The notes under the pieces: model-generated | Database searches by the model: none | Seen by the model: the letters and a program-made list of their open reading frames with translations, nothing else | Told to the model about the DNA's origin: nothing | Shown: one piece after another, positions 25,493 to 35,446 of the stretch | Numbering within the stretch: position 1 is the stretch's first letter | Layout of the letters: each line of letters opens with the position of its first letter | Position numbers and translations under genes: made by a program | Source: Phocaeicola dorei | GTDB taxonomy: Bacteria > Bacteroidota > Bacteroidia > Bacteroidales > Bacteroidaceae | Direction: 5' to 3' | Assembly (NCBI RefSeq): GCF_013009555.1 | Contig: NZ_CP046176.1 | Location: 4,309,501 to 4,373,500, forward strand | DNA: 64,000 nucleotides

Positions 25493-26464
25493 ATGGCAAC
25501 AGACGGAGTAAAAATAATTGATGGAGATTTAGCACACGACACCTATGAATATATAATGGAATTGTATGATAATGGAGCAAGTGCTGAAATAATTAAGAAA
25601 GAAATTCCATTCATAAAAGAAGATTATGGAGATGAAACGGATTTTTATCACGAAATTTTTGTTACAGCTTACGCCTTGGCATTTTGGGAAATCGGAGAAC
25701 TGACTGATGAAATCTTAAATGAAGTGAAACGAGTTATTGAACTCAAAGCAGGTGTAAATCTTTGGACAAAAGATGTAGACGAAAAGGAAGGCAAAAAAAG
25801 ACAAAAAGTCCTTGACCGATTTTTAGAAAAAATATCTGCACCAAACAAAAAAGTTAGAAATAGAAAAAAATACAGAGTTGTAAAAAATCTATATTTTGAA
25901 TCAAATGATGTTCTGTCCTTTAAACTTTCAGACAACAATTATTGTGCTATAATTTGTGCACAAATCACGCAAGAAAAATCACAAATAACCTATGATTTTG
26001 TACTTACAACCTACAAGGGAAAACAAAAACCAACAATTGAAACGTTAAAAGATGAATTTATAGTCGGACACCTAATGGGTGGACCGAGTAGAAAAGAAAT
26101 CTTAAAGCAACAACCCAAAATCAACATACTTTGGGATTATCATACACACAATGCCATACTACTGACAGAAGCACAAAGGCAAAGAACTTATAGCAATGAT
26201 TCCATTGAAATTTTTGAAGGAAAAAAAGAGTTCTTTTTTGGATTTCCATTTAAATTAGTTACTCATAAGGATATGACACTTATGAAAGACAAGTTTGAAG
26301 TTATTGGCAAATTAAAAATAAAAGAAAACTTTAACAGGTCGGGAGGTTATGACTATTTATCGAATCTTGAGAGATTTGAAGATATTTTAAATGATATAGA
26401 TAGACACATGGAAATATTTAGAAACGTAAAATTTCCGATAAAACTTTTATGTGAAATAAATTAA
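25493..26464 (+). CDS. Hypothetical two-part protein, immunity-like C-terminal region
   Basis: This 323-residue soluble protein has no recognised catalytic motif. Residues about 1-95 are acidic and helical (DGDLAHDTYEYIMELYDNGA, FWEIGELTDEILNEVKRVIE), reminiscent of DUF4259-type proteins. Residues about 125-230 contain a beta-rich segment (DVLSFKLSDNNYCAIICAQI) that recalls the Imm26 immunity fold. Both resemblances are by eye. The gene is far richer in A+T and Lys than its neighbours, suggesting transfer. It is flanked by non-coding remnants, and no matching toxin gene is adjacent. Confidence 0.7.
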   Translation: MATDGVKIIDGDLAHDTYEYIMELYDNGASAEIIKKEIPFIKEDYGDETDFYHEIFVTAYALAFWEIGELTDEILNEVKRVIELKAGVNLWTKDVDEKEGKKRQKVLDRFLEKISAPNKKVRNRKKYRVVKNLYFESNDVLSFKLSDNNYCAIICAQITQEKSQITYDFVLTTYKGKQKPTIETLKDEFIVGHLMGGPSRKEILKQQPKINILWDYHTHNAILLTEAQRQRTYSNDSIEIFEGKKEFFFGFPFKLVTHKDMTLMKDKFEVIGKLKIKENFNRSGGYDYLSNLERFEDILNDIDRHMEIFRNVKFPIKLLCEIN

Positions 26465-26695
26465 CGAATTATCTCTTGATAAGCAAACCTACGCAGAATG
26501 CCGCAAACGAAATGGAGTGTGTTAAATCTGCATTGCTTTCGGGTAACGGCTAGGAAACCGTTTTCCTGCTGCAATCCGCTTTAAGACCGTTTTATACCAT
26601 CTTCCCAATTTCTCCGATTTGCCACTAACTTCTTAATAATCAATTTTAGTTGCTGCAATCTGCCGATTTTATGAGGTTTTTCCAACGATATTTCC

Positions 26696-26704
26696 TATTT
26701 TTGC
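26696..26704 (+). promoter_or_regulatory. -7 box of the GH109-type gene
   Basis: TATTTTTGC matches TAnnTTTGC, 42 bases before the ATG at 26746. Confidence 0.65.
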
Positions 26705-26745
26705 AACCATCTACTATTAACCTATAAATTTCAATTAATAGAGCC

Positions 26746-28161
26746 ATGATTAAAAACCTATCTACCTTCTTCGTCGGTATAGCGTTATTATGCCTCGCCG
26801 GCTGTACCCCAATTCCCAAAGAAACAACTGCAACAAAAGAGTATGCACCTCTTGAAGTTCCAGTTCCCGAACGTCCTGCGGGACAACAGGATGTAATCGA
26901 ACTAATAACTCCTAAACTTGACACTGTGCGTGTAGGTTTCATCGGTTTGGGTATGCGTGGTCCCAGTGCGGTAGAACGTTGGACGCACATACCGGGAACT
27001 AAAATTGTCGCTCTTTGCGACTTATTGCCTGAAAATGCGGAAAAAGCACAAAAAATTGTAACTAACGCCGGTATGGAAGCCCCTGCCCTCTACTCTGGCA
27101 GCGAAGATGCATGGAAACAACTGTGCGAGCGAAACGATATCGACTTAGTATACATTGCAACAGACTGGAAACACCATGCTGAAATGGGTATCTATGCCAT
27201 GGAACATGGAAAACATGCAGCCATCGAGGTACCTGCCGCCATGTCACTGGATGAAATTTGGGCACTTATCAATACTTCCGAAAAGACCCGTAAACACTGT
27301 ATGCAACTTGAAAACTGTGTTTATGACTTCTTCGAACTGACGACATTAAATATGGCACAAAAAGGTCTTTTCGGCGAAGTGCTCCATGTAGAAGGTTCAT
27401 ACATCCATAATCTGGAAGAATTCTGGCCTTATTACTGGAACAACTGGCGTTTGGACTACAACCGGGAGTTCCGTGGAGACGTTTATGCCACACACGGCCT
27501 AGGTCCTGCCTGCCAATTGCTCAACATTCACCGCGGTGACCGCATGAAGACACTGGTAGCCATGGACACCAAAGCTGTAACCGGTCCCGAGCTGGTAAAA
27601 CAATATCAGAAAGAAGAAGCACCCGATTTCCAAAACGGCGACCATACCATGACTTTTATCCGCACAGAAAACGGCAAAACCATCCACATACAACATGATG
27701 TAATGAATCCGCGTCCCTATAGCCGTATGTATCAGCTGACCGGTACCAAAGGTTTTGCCAACAAATATCCCATCGAGCAATATTGTTTCCGCCCGGATCA
27801 AATTGACAGCACCAGCATACCCGATCACGAAAATCTGAGTATGCACTCGGCTGTTCCCGAAAAAGTAAAAGAAACTTTGATGAGCCAATACAAACATCCT
27901 ATCCACCAAGAATTAGAAGAAACAGCAAAGAAAATAGGTGGACATGGAGGGATGGACTTCATTATGGATTATCGCTTGGTATATTGCTTGCGCAACGGAC
28001 TTCCTCTGGACATGGACGTTTATGATTTAGCAGAATGGTGCTGTATGGCCGACTTGACCCGTCTTTCTATAGAAAACGGAAATGCACCTGTTGCCGTACC
28101 CGACTTTACCCGTGGCAATTGGAACAAAGTGGATGGATATCATCATGCTTTCGCTCAATAA
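26746..28161 (+). CDS. Lipoprotein Gfo/Idh/MocA-fold enzyme, GH109 family (alpha-N-acetylgalactosaminidase type)
   Basis: GH109 enzymes cleave terminal alpha-N-acetylgalactosamine by an NAD-dependent oxidation-elimination mechanism. The 471-residue protein begins with a lipoprotein signal (hydrophobic stretch, then LAGC with C20), so it is exported. The Rossmann motif VGFIGLGMRG follows at about residues 64-73, then a CMQLENCVYDFFELTTLNM block and a YYWNNWRLDYNREFRGDVYATHGLG block characteristic of GH109. It stands alone with its own promoter and a shared terminator. Assignment to GH109 rather than a plain dehydrogenase rests on the export signal and these blocks. Confidence 0.85.
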   Translation: MIKNLSTFFVGIALLCLAGCTPIPKETTATKEYAPLEVPVPERPAGQQDVIELITPKLDTVRVGFIGLGMRGPSAVERWTHIPGTKIVALCDLLPENAEKAQKIVTNAGMEAPALYSGSEDAWKQLCERNDIDLVYIATDWKHHAEMGIYAMEHGKHAAIEVPAAMSLDEIWALINTSEKTRKHCMQLENCVYDFFELTTLNMAQKGLFGEVLHVEGSYIHNLEEFWPYYWNNWRLDYNREFRGDVYATHGLGPACQLLNIHRGDRMKTLVAMDTKAVTGPELVKQYQKEEAPDFQNGDHTMTFIRTENGKTIHIQHDVMNPRPYSRMYQLTGTKGFANKYPIEQYCFRPDQIDSTSIPDHENLSMHSAVPEKVKETLMSQYKHPIHQELEETAKKIGGHGGMDFIMDYRLVYCLRNGLPLDMDVYDLAEWCCMADLTRLSIENGNAPVAVPDFTRGNWNKVDGYHHAFAQ

Positions 28162-28192
28162 AAAGACATGAAATAAATACAGACTTCCATAA

Positions 28193-28234
28193 AAAGAGAG
28201 GTACATACTGCATCGGGCAGAAATACCTCTCTTT
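28193..28234. terminator. Bidirectional terminator
   Basis: AAAGAGAGGTA at 28193-28203 pairs perfectly with TACCTCTCTTT at 28224-28234. It serves the GH109-type gene and the convergent carbonic anhydrase gene. Confidence 0.8.
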
Positions 28235-28285
28235 CTTATAATGCACAAAGTCACATGAACATGATTGTATAAAAAAGCTCACATT

Positions 28286-28831
28286 TTATACTTTTGTCAG
28301 TTCACCCGTCACCGAATCAATAATAAATCCCCTCACCATAATATCTTCAGGTATTAATGGATGCTCCATAATAGCCCGTACAGTCCCTTTCACCGATTTC
28401 TCCGTATCCTCAAAACCATCCAACCATGCTCCAAAATCTACACCACAGAAACGAATCATATCAATGGTTTCCTGCTTGATGCCACGTGCTTTCATGTGTT
28501 CTATCATCTCATTACTATTCATGTGACAGGCCCCACAATCAGAATGAGCAACAACCATAACTTCCTTTACACCTAACTCATAAATAGCCACCATCAGACT
28601 ACGGATTACACTACCAAACGGATGCGAGATAACCCCACCTGCATTCTTGATAATTTTTACATCACCATTCTTGATGCCCAAAGCAGCAGGTAACAATTCC
28701 GTCAATCGGGTATCCATACAAGAAAGAATAGCTATTTTTTTATCAGGATATTTGTTGGTAATATATTTCTCATACCCCTTGCTCTCAACAAATTTCTTGT
28801 TAAACTCTAAAATATCATCTATCATTGCCAT
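28286..28831 (-). CDS. Beta-class carbonic anhydrase
   Basis: It interconverts CO2 and bicarbonate in the cytoplasm. Counting from the ATG at 28831, zinc ligands are C38 (in SCMDTR, with the D40/R42 dyad), H96 and C99 (in HSDCGAC), the full beta-class set. The 181-residue length suits the short clade of the family. A longer frame starting with TTG at 28864 is rejected, because a good -7 box (28851-28859) lies inside it. ATG 28825 is an equally possible start. It is monocistronic. Confidence 0.92.
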   Translation of the reverse strand: MAMIDDILEFNKKFVESKGYEKYITNKYPDKKIAILSCMDTRLTELLPAALGIKNGDVKIIKNAGGVISHPFGSVIRSLMVAIYELGVKEVMVVAHSDCGACHMNSNEMIEHMKARGIKQETIDMIRFCGVDFGAWLDGFEDTEKSVKGTVRAIMEHPLIPEDIMVRGFIIDSVTGELTKV

Positions 28832-28850
28832 AAGTTTTTTAGGATTCACT

Positions 28851-28859
28851 ACAAACTTA
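28851..28859 (-). promoter_or_regulatory. -7 box of the carbonic anhydrase gene
   Basis: TAAGTTTGT on the reverse strand fits TAnnTTTG, 19 bases before the chosen ATG. Confidence 0.65.
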
Positions 28860-29014
28860 CGCAAAAATAAAATGCAATGACACTTTTAAGATAAATATTT
28901 ATCGGATACCAACTTTTCTACCATCCATCAAGGCAAGGATGAACCATACAAGAAAAAGCTAAGAGAGCAATGCGTTTCCATACGAAAAAACCAACCCCGT
29001 AAATGCTAAAATTG

Positions 29015-29599
29015 TCATTGGTCTTTTTTCCTTCTCCCCAATTCGGCACGGATACGGCTTAACGACTGTGGGGTAATCCATAAATAAGAAGCGATATGCT
29101 TCAGAGGTACATACTGCAACAGTTCCGGATTCTCTTCCAACAAAGTAAGATAACGTTCTTTGGCCCGGGGGCTTCCTCCCGTTATCATCCAACTTTCAAG
29201 CCCTAAAAGCTGCTGTTCGAACAATCGTCTTCCAAAATTAGCCAGTTCAACAGATTCGGCATATAATACTTCGAGTTTTGCCTTCGAAATACCATAAAGT
29301 TCACTGTCACACATCGCTTCGATAGAAACCAACGAAGCTGTATTTTCCACATATCCCCATGACGAGAAGATGGCCTCCCCTTCAGAAGCAAACCAGACGG
29401 AAACATCTACCCCGTCATTAAGGTAATGCCCCCGCCAGATTCCTTTACTTACAATATAGAAGTTTGAGTTCCGCCCGCCTTCCTGTACAAGAAAATCTCC
29501 TTTACGAAAAGTGAACTTCTCCATATTATCCAACAACTGCAAGCTCAAAGCTATTGGCAAACTATATTTCTCACAAAACTTCTGTATGAATGCATCCAT
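29015..29599 (-). CDS. Crp/Fnr-family transcriptional regulator
   Basis: This 194-residue protein has an N-terminal cyclic-nucleotide-binding-like beta barrel (FRKGDFLVQEGGRNSNFYIVSKG, about 31-53). A long dimer helix follows, then a C-terminal helix-turn-helix (LKHIASYLWITPQSLSRIRAEL, about 166-187). No Cys cluster for an Fe-S sensor is present, so it is not an Fnr-type oxygen sensor. The signal is unknown. The MATE pump gene lies 35 bases upstream on the same strand, so they may be co-transcribed and the regulator may control the pump. Confidence 0.88.
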   Translation of the reverse strand: MDAFIQKFCEKYSLPIALSLQLLDNMEKFTFRKGDFLVQEGGRNSNFYIVSKGIWRGHYLNDGVDVSVWFASEGEAIFSSWGYVENTASLVSIEAMCDSELYGISKAKLEVLYAESVELANFGRRLFEQQLLGLESWMITGGSPRAKERYLTLLEENPELLQYVPLKHIASYLWITPQSLSRIRAELGRRKKDQ

Positions 29600-29634
29600 A
29601 TATCCACCCGATTAATTACCACAAAGGTAAAAAA

Positions 29635-30987
29635 TCATCTGCGAACCCACTGATGTTTACGATAATAAATTGCCATTATCACTAAAAAAGTAAGTATTTC
29701 CGCCAAAGGAACCGCCAGCCATATCCCTGGCACCTTCAATAGCAACGGCAAGCCAAATAAACAAAGTACCATAAAAACAAACCCACGCAAAACTGTAATC
29801 ATCATAGCCGGACGTGCCCGCTCTACACTTTGGAAATAGCCAATGGAAACAATGTTTACAGCAAAAAAAATAAAGCCAGACGCAAACAAAGGCAGTCCCG
29901 CCACAGCAATATCGTATGCTGGATAGGAACGATCAATGAACATAGCCACAATCTGATGATTGAACAAAGCTGTTAACGCAAAAAACACAAGTCCACAGGT
30001 CACGGCCGTTCCCAGTGCCAGACGGAAAGCGGAGCGTACCCGCATGGCATCGCCCGCTCCAAAGTTATAGCTTAAAATGGGTTGAGCCGATTGTCCTATG
30101 GCATTATATACCATAAATATAATGGGAAAGAAATAACAGGCAATACTGAAAGCAGCCACTCCATCTTCGCCTAAATAATGAATGAACACATAATTACCTG
30201 CAAACATCATACAGGCTATGGCCGCCTCGCACAAAAAGGTGGAAGCTCCTAAATGACACATATATCTCACATTGCGCCAAGTGAGCCGCATACTCTTCTT
30301 GCTAAGTTTCACCCGGCAAAAATGAATCACATTTTTTCTGCGACTTAAATAAACTACAATCATTCCGGCTCCCAAAATATAGCCCAGACTGGTAGCCAGC
30401 GCCGCCCCCATCATTCCCCATTTGAAAATAAAAATAAATACATAATCCAATAGAATGTTCACCACTGCCGGAATAGCATTACACAACATGGCATAATTAG
30501 GAGAACCATCCAGACGGACAAAGAACATCCCTGAACTTAGTAAAGCACTAAATACCAGAAAAGGCAAAAACCAATACATATATTCCACCGCCAAAGGCAA
30601 CAGTCGTTCCGAACTTCCCAACCACACAGCTACTTGTGGAGCAAACAAACATACCACTCCCCACAACACAGCCAAAAACAAAGAAGAAACCACAACAGCC
30701 TGCGTCACATTGATACGGGCAGCTTTCAACTTTCCCTGAGATAAATGAATAGATGCCACCACCGATGCACCAACACCAAACATCAATCCGATACCTGTAC
30801 TTATCAAAAACAAAGGAGCAGTAATATTCACTGCCGCCAATGCGTCACTACCTATCCCTTGACCTACAAAAATACCATCTGTTATCACAAACACAGCCGA
30901 AAATACCATCCCCAGCACAGTAGGTATCAGCAATTTCCGAAACAATTTCGGAATTTCCATACTACCAAAATCAATACTATCCTTCAT
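29635..30987 (-). CDS. MATE-family multidrug/sodium antiporter
   Basis: A 450-residue inner-membrane protein with about twelve hydrophobic helices and the internal two-fold repeat of MATE exporters. Seen near the N-terminus is FRKLLIPTVLGMVFSAVFVITDGIFVGQGIGSDALAAVNI, and later GQSAQPILSYNFGAGDAMRV, which is typical of the family. It exports cationic compounds in exchange for Na+ or H+; substrates are unknown. The start at 30987 (MKDSIDFG) is used because the promoter -7 box at 31014-31022 overlaps the longer frame start at 31017. Confidence 0.92.
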   Translation of the reverse strand: MKDSIDFGSMEIPKLFRKLLIPTVLGMVFSAVFVITDGIFVGQGIGSDALAAVNITAPLFLISTGIGLMFGVGASVVASIHLSQGKLKAARINVTQAVVVSSLFLAVLWGVVCLFAPQVAVWLGSSERLLPLAVEYMYWFLPFLVFSALLSSGMFFVRLDGSPNYAMLCNAIPAVVNILLDYVFIFIFKWGMMGAALATSLGYILGAGMIVVYLSRRKNVIHFCRVKLSKKSMRLTWRNVRYMCHLGASTFLCEAAIACMMFAGNYVFIHYLGEDGVAAFSIACYFFPIIFMVYNAIGQSAQPILSYNFGAGDAMRVRSAFRLALGTAVTCGLVFFALTALFNHQIVAMFIDRSYPAYDIAVAGLPLFASGFIFFAVNIVSIGYFQSVERARPAMMITVLRGFVFMVLCLFGLPLLLKVPGIWLAVPLAEILTFLVIMAIYYRKHQWVRR

Positions 30988-31013
30988 AAACTTCACTTTT
31001 TTGTTTAGCGGAT

Positions 31014-31022
31014 GCAAAGATA
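31014..31022 (-). promoter_or_regulatory. -7 box of the MATE gene
   Basis: TATCTTTGC on the reverse strand, 26 bases before the ATG at 30987. Confidence 0.7.
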
Positions 31023-31085
31023 GAGCGTTATTTCGGAGTAAAAATTACCAAATGGTAATTTCCAACAATTTTTCCTATGAAAAAA

Positions 31086-31117
31086 TTTGTTCTTTTAAAA
31101 GATATTCTTACCTTTGC
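31086..31117 (+). promoter_or_regulatory. tRNA-Thr promoter (-33 and -7 boxes)
   Basis: TTTG at 31086-31089, a 19-base spacer and TACCTTTGC at 31109-31117 give a textbook Bacteroides promoter, ending 21 bases before the tRNA. Confidence 0.85.
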
Positions 31118-31138
31118 ACCCGCTAAACAAAAAGCAAC

Positions 31139-31212
31139 GCCTCTTTAGCTCAGTTGGCCAGAGCACGTGATTTGTAATCTCGGGGTCGTTGGTTCGAATC
31201 CGACAAGAGGCT
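31139..31212 (+). tRNA. tRNA-Thr (anticodon TGT)
   Basis: A full cloverleaf is readable. The acceptor stem is GCCTCTT with AAGAGGC, the D-arm is GCTCAGTTGGCCAGAGC, and the anticodon loop TTTGTAA gives anticodon TGT. The T-arm is GTTGGTTCGAATCCGAC. The discriminator base is T and CCA is not encoded. The anticodon stem CGTGA/TCTCG has a T-T mismatch at its third pair. The gene is flanked by a perfect promoter and a terminator, so it is a single-gene transcript. Confidence 0.95.
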
Positions 31213-31216
31213 CACT

Positions 31217-31262
31217 AAAAAAAGAAACTGTTTCTGAACATTCAGAAACAGTTTCTTTTTTT
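31217..31262. terminator. Terminator of tRNA-Thr
   Basis: AAAAAAAGAAACTGTTTCTG.. at 31217-31238 pairs with its perfect complement from 31241, ending in a T-run at 31262. It starts 5 bases after the tRNA. Confidence 0.9.
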
Positions 31263-31389
31263 ATAAGACAATTCAATTTGAAATAAAACCACATAATCTT
31301 TCAAGAGTGACAGTCTCCTCATTATTTCTCGGATGAACCGAAATTTAGGGAGTAAATAAAACTTGAGGAGATAATCCACTATGGTCTAT

Positions 31390-31426
31390 AAAAAAACTCC
31401 CTGTCAACATTTCGCCAACAGGGAGT
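31390..31426 (-). terminator. Terminator of groESL
   Basis: ACTCCCTGT at 31396-31404 pairs with ACAGGGAGT at 31418-31426. Read on the reverse strand it ends in six T. It lies 26 bases after the groEL stop. Confidence 0.88.
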
Positions 31427-31451
31427 CCGTTAATCATTTATGGGGCAAAGA

Positions 31452-33104
<1,653 letters not shown>

Positions 33105-33130
33105 TTAATGATTTACAATGTACTATTTAA

Positions 33131-33403
33131 TTATCCCAAAACAGCGAGAACATCGCTCTGACGCATGATAAGGTATTTCTTACCGTCATGTTCCAATTCT
33201 GTACCCGAGTATTTGCCATACAATACCTGATCACCTACATGCAACACCATCTCCTCGTCTTTCGTTCCGTTACCTATTGCGACAACTTCACCTTGCAATG
33301 GTTTTTCCTTTGCTGTATCAGGAATAATGATACCACCGATTGTTTTTTCTTCCGCAGGAGCTGGAAGAATCAATACTCTGTCTGCTAATGGTTTAATGTT
33401 CAT
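33131..33403 (-). CDS. groS: Co-chaperonin GroES (Hsp10)
   Basis: The 90-residue lid protein starts with [21 protein letters not shown] and contains the mobile loop [20 protein letters not shown] and the [21 protein letters not shown] end, all standard for GroES. It is the first gene of the groES-groEL operon. The leader to the candidate promoter is about 65-70 bases. The upstream region is shared with the divergent hydrogenase gene. Confidence 0.97.
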   Translation of the reverse strand: MNIKPLADRVLILPAPAEEKTIGGIIIPDTAKEKPLQGEVVAIGNGTKDEEMVLHVGDQVLYGKYSGTELEHDGKKYLIMRQSDVLAVLG

Positions 33404-33473
33404 AGTTCTTAATTTTTATATGTTATACTTTTAATTATATCAATTATCCGTCATCTTTAAGCAGTGACGCAAA

Positions 33474-33496
33474 ATATCTTGCGAAAAACGTGCCAA
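33474..33496 (-). promoter_or_regulatory. Candidate groES promoter (sigma-54-like, or -33/-7)
   Basis: On the reverse strand TTTGGCACGTTTTTCGCA has GG and GC exactly 10 bases apart (33494-33493 and 33482-33481), fitting the sigma-54 -24/-12 pattern with two mismatches to the extended consensus. The same bases can also be read as TTTG-N17-TATTTTG, a near match to the housekeeping promoter. Sequence alone does not decide. Confidence 0.4.
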
Positions 33497-33541
33497 ACAT
33501 GAAAAAGGAGAAATTGACAGTTTTATTCTGCCAAATTGGCA
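33491..33541. promoter_or_regulatory. TGCCAA half-sites between groES and the hydrogenase gene
   Basis: A palindrome TGCCAA-A-TTGGCA lies at 33529-33541, with a further half-site TGCCAA at 33491-33496, 38 bases away. It is a possible regulator-binding site in the divergent promoter region. The rest of 33542-33745 shows no gene. Confidence 0.35.
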
Positions 33542-33745
33542 CAGCTATAACATATCTTTCACTAAAATGGTTTCCTCTTCCCCTGCCATTATCAGTTGCT
33601 TTTACGAAATTTATTATTTTTACCTATAAAGATTCATATATAAACCAGTCGGCTACATTCCACAGCGACAGAACAAATCTGAATATAAAAAGAGGAAAAT
33701 GTGATTTTTCTTTTTTTAATATTTCCATAGGACACAAACTATCAC

Positions 33746-33754
33746 TATCTTTGC
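33746..33754 (+). promoter_or_regulatory. -7 box of the hydrogenase gene
   Basis: TATCTTTGC at 33746-33754 lies 30 bases before the ATG at 33784. It falls inside an upstream frame extension to 33490 and so argues against that longer start. Confidence 0.75.
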
Positions 33755-33783
33755 AAAACCTAATAACTAACCCCTTTAACTAT

Positions 33784-35247
33784 ATGGCATTTACGAACAA
33801 CATTATGATTGTCCGCCACAGATTGCTGACAGAACTTGTAAAATTGTGGAAAAACGGAGAACTGACAACAGACAAAATAGACCGTCTGCCATTAGAACTC
33901 AGCCCCCGACGTTCAAAACATGCAGGGCGCTGCTGCGTACACAAAGAACGCGCTGTATGGAAATACAAATCCCTTCCTCTATTGGGGCTGGATATGGATG
34001 ACGAAACCGATGAGCTCACTCCACTATCCGAATATGCCGCACGTGCTATAGAACGTGCAAACAATGGAAAGCCCAAAGACAACATTATGTGTGTTATAGA
34101 CGAAGCATGCTCGGCCTGCGTACAGATCAATTACGAAATCACCGACTTATGCCGGGGATGTACCGCCCGCAGTTGCCAGTACAATTGTCCTAAAGGAGCC
34201 GTACATGTACATGCTGACACCGGCAAGGCATGGATCGACCATGATACCTGCATCAGTTGCGGCATCTGCCACAAAAGCTGTCCTTATCACGCAATCGTTT
34301 ATATTCCTGTTCCTTGCGAAGAATCTTGTCCTGTCAAAGCGATCAGCAAAGATGAACACGGTATAGAGCATATCGACGAGAACAAATGTATTTATTGCGG
34401 TAAATGTATGAATGCTTGTCCTTTCGGGGCCATTTTTGAAATATCACAGACATTCGATGTGTTGCAACGCATCCGTAAAGGAGAACAAGTGGTAGCCATT
34501 GTCGCGCCATCTATTTTAGGGCAATTCAGCACAACTATCGAACAGGTATATGGTGCATTCAGACAAATCGGTTTCACCAATATAATTGAAGTGGCACAAG
34601 GCGCCATGTCTACCGTAGAACACGAAGCACACGAACTGATAGAGAAGTTGGAGGAAGGACAGAAATTCATGACCACTTCATGCTGTCCATCGTACATCGA
34701 GCTGGTGAACAAGTATATTCCCGATATGAAAAAATACGTTTCCGGCACAGGTTCACCTATGTATTATGCAGCACGTATAGCCAAAGAGAAGTATCCTGAT
34801 GCAAAGATCGTATTCGTAGGCCCATGTGTAGCCAAACGTAAAGAGGCCCAACGTGATGAAGCTGTGGATTTTGTGATGACGTTTGAGGAAGTTTCTTCTA
34901 TTTTCGATGCTTTCGAAGTCAACTTGGAGATTGTACAGCCATACGCCATGGAATTCTCATCTGTTCGCGAAGCGCATGGGTTTGCACAAGCTGGCGGCGT
35001 GATGGGAGCCGTAAAGGCATTCTTGAAAATGGAAGCGGACAAAATCAATGCCATACAGGTATCTGATTTAAACAAGAAGAATATCGGAACATTACGTGCA
35101 TACGCAAAATCGGGAAAAGCTCCCGGACAGTTCATCGAAGTGATGGCCTGCGAGGGGGGGTGTATCACAGGACCCAGTACTCATAGCGGCAGTAACGGGA
35201 AACGTCAGTTGGTACAAGAACTGGCTAAACAGGAGAAGACGTATTAA
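33784..35247 (+). CDS. hydA: [FeFe] hydrogenase, monomeric ferredoxin-like type
   Basis: It interconverts protons and H2, probably to discharge fermentation electrons. The 487-residue protein has Cys-rich Fe-S segments: LCRGCTARSCQYNCPKG, then two ferredoxin motifs CISCGICHKSCP and CIYCGKCMNACP. The H-cluster domain has L1 TTSCCPSY (C300), L2 GPCVAK (C348) and L3 ACEGGCITGP (C456, C460). These differ from the classic TSCCPxW / MPCxxK / PGGC forms and recall the less-studied group B hydrogenases. The start is set at 33784 by the promoter. All maturases follow on the same strand. Confidence 0.92.
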   Translation: MAFTNNIMIVRHRLLTELVKLWKNGELTTDKIDRLPLELSPRRSKHAGRCCVHKERAVWKYKSLPLLGLDMDDETDELTPLSEYAARAIERANNGKPKDNIMCVIDEACSACVQINYEITDLCRGCTARSCQYNCPKGAVHVHADTGKAWIDHDTCISCGICHKSCPYHAIVYIPVPCEESCPVKAISKDEHGIEHIDENKCIYCGKCMNACPFGAIFEISQTFDVLQRIRKGEQVVAIVAPSILGQFSTTIEQVYGAFRQIGFTNIIEVAQGAMSTVEHEAHELIEKLEEGQKFMTTSCCPSYIELVNKYIPDMKKYVSGTGSPMYYAARIAKEKYPDAKIVFVGPCVAKRKEAQRDEAVDFVMTFEEVSSIFDAFEVNLEIVQPYAMEFSSVREAHGFAQAGGVMGAVKAFLKMEADKINAIQVSDLNKKNIGTLRAYAKSGKAPGQFIEVMACEGGCITGPSTHSGSNGKRQLVQELAKQEKTY

Positions 35248-35304
35248 AAGTAGAAAACTGCCTTAGCGGAAAGACGTTATTCGCAATCCTTCACCATAGG
35301 GAAG

Positions 35305-35340
35305 TGTGTCAAAATGAAAACAATCTATCATTTTGACACA
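35305..35340. repeat. 13-bp perfect inverted repeat before hydE
   Basis: TGTGTCAAAATGA at 35305-35317 is mirrored by TCATTTTGACACA at 35328-35340 with a 10-base loop. No T-run follows, so it is not a standard terminator. It could be an attenuator, a processing signal or a dispersed palindrome. Confidence 0.6.
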
Positions 35341-35446
35341 CCTTCGAATGTATAAAGTTCATTGTGTGCCACTAGGCAAACGCATGGAGGCCGCCCCTAC
35401 AGTAGCTGGTGAGCTTTTCAGGTTTTCCATTAATAAAAAAGTACGA

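Noticed and set aside
33490..33783. 98-residue N-terminal extension of the hydrogenase gene
   Set aside because: The stretch has no recognisable domain, is very AT-rich, and contains the hydrogenase -7 box at 33746-33754. The ATG at 33784 is the better start.
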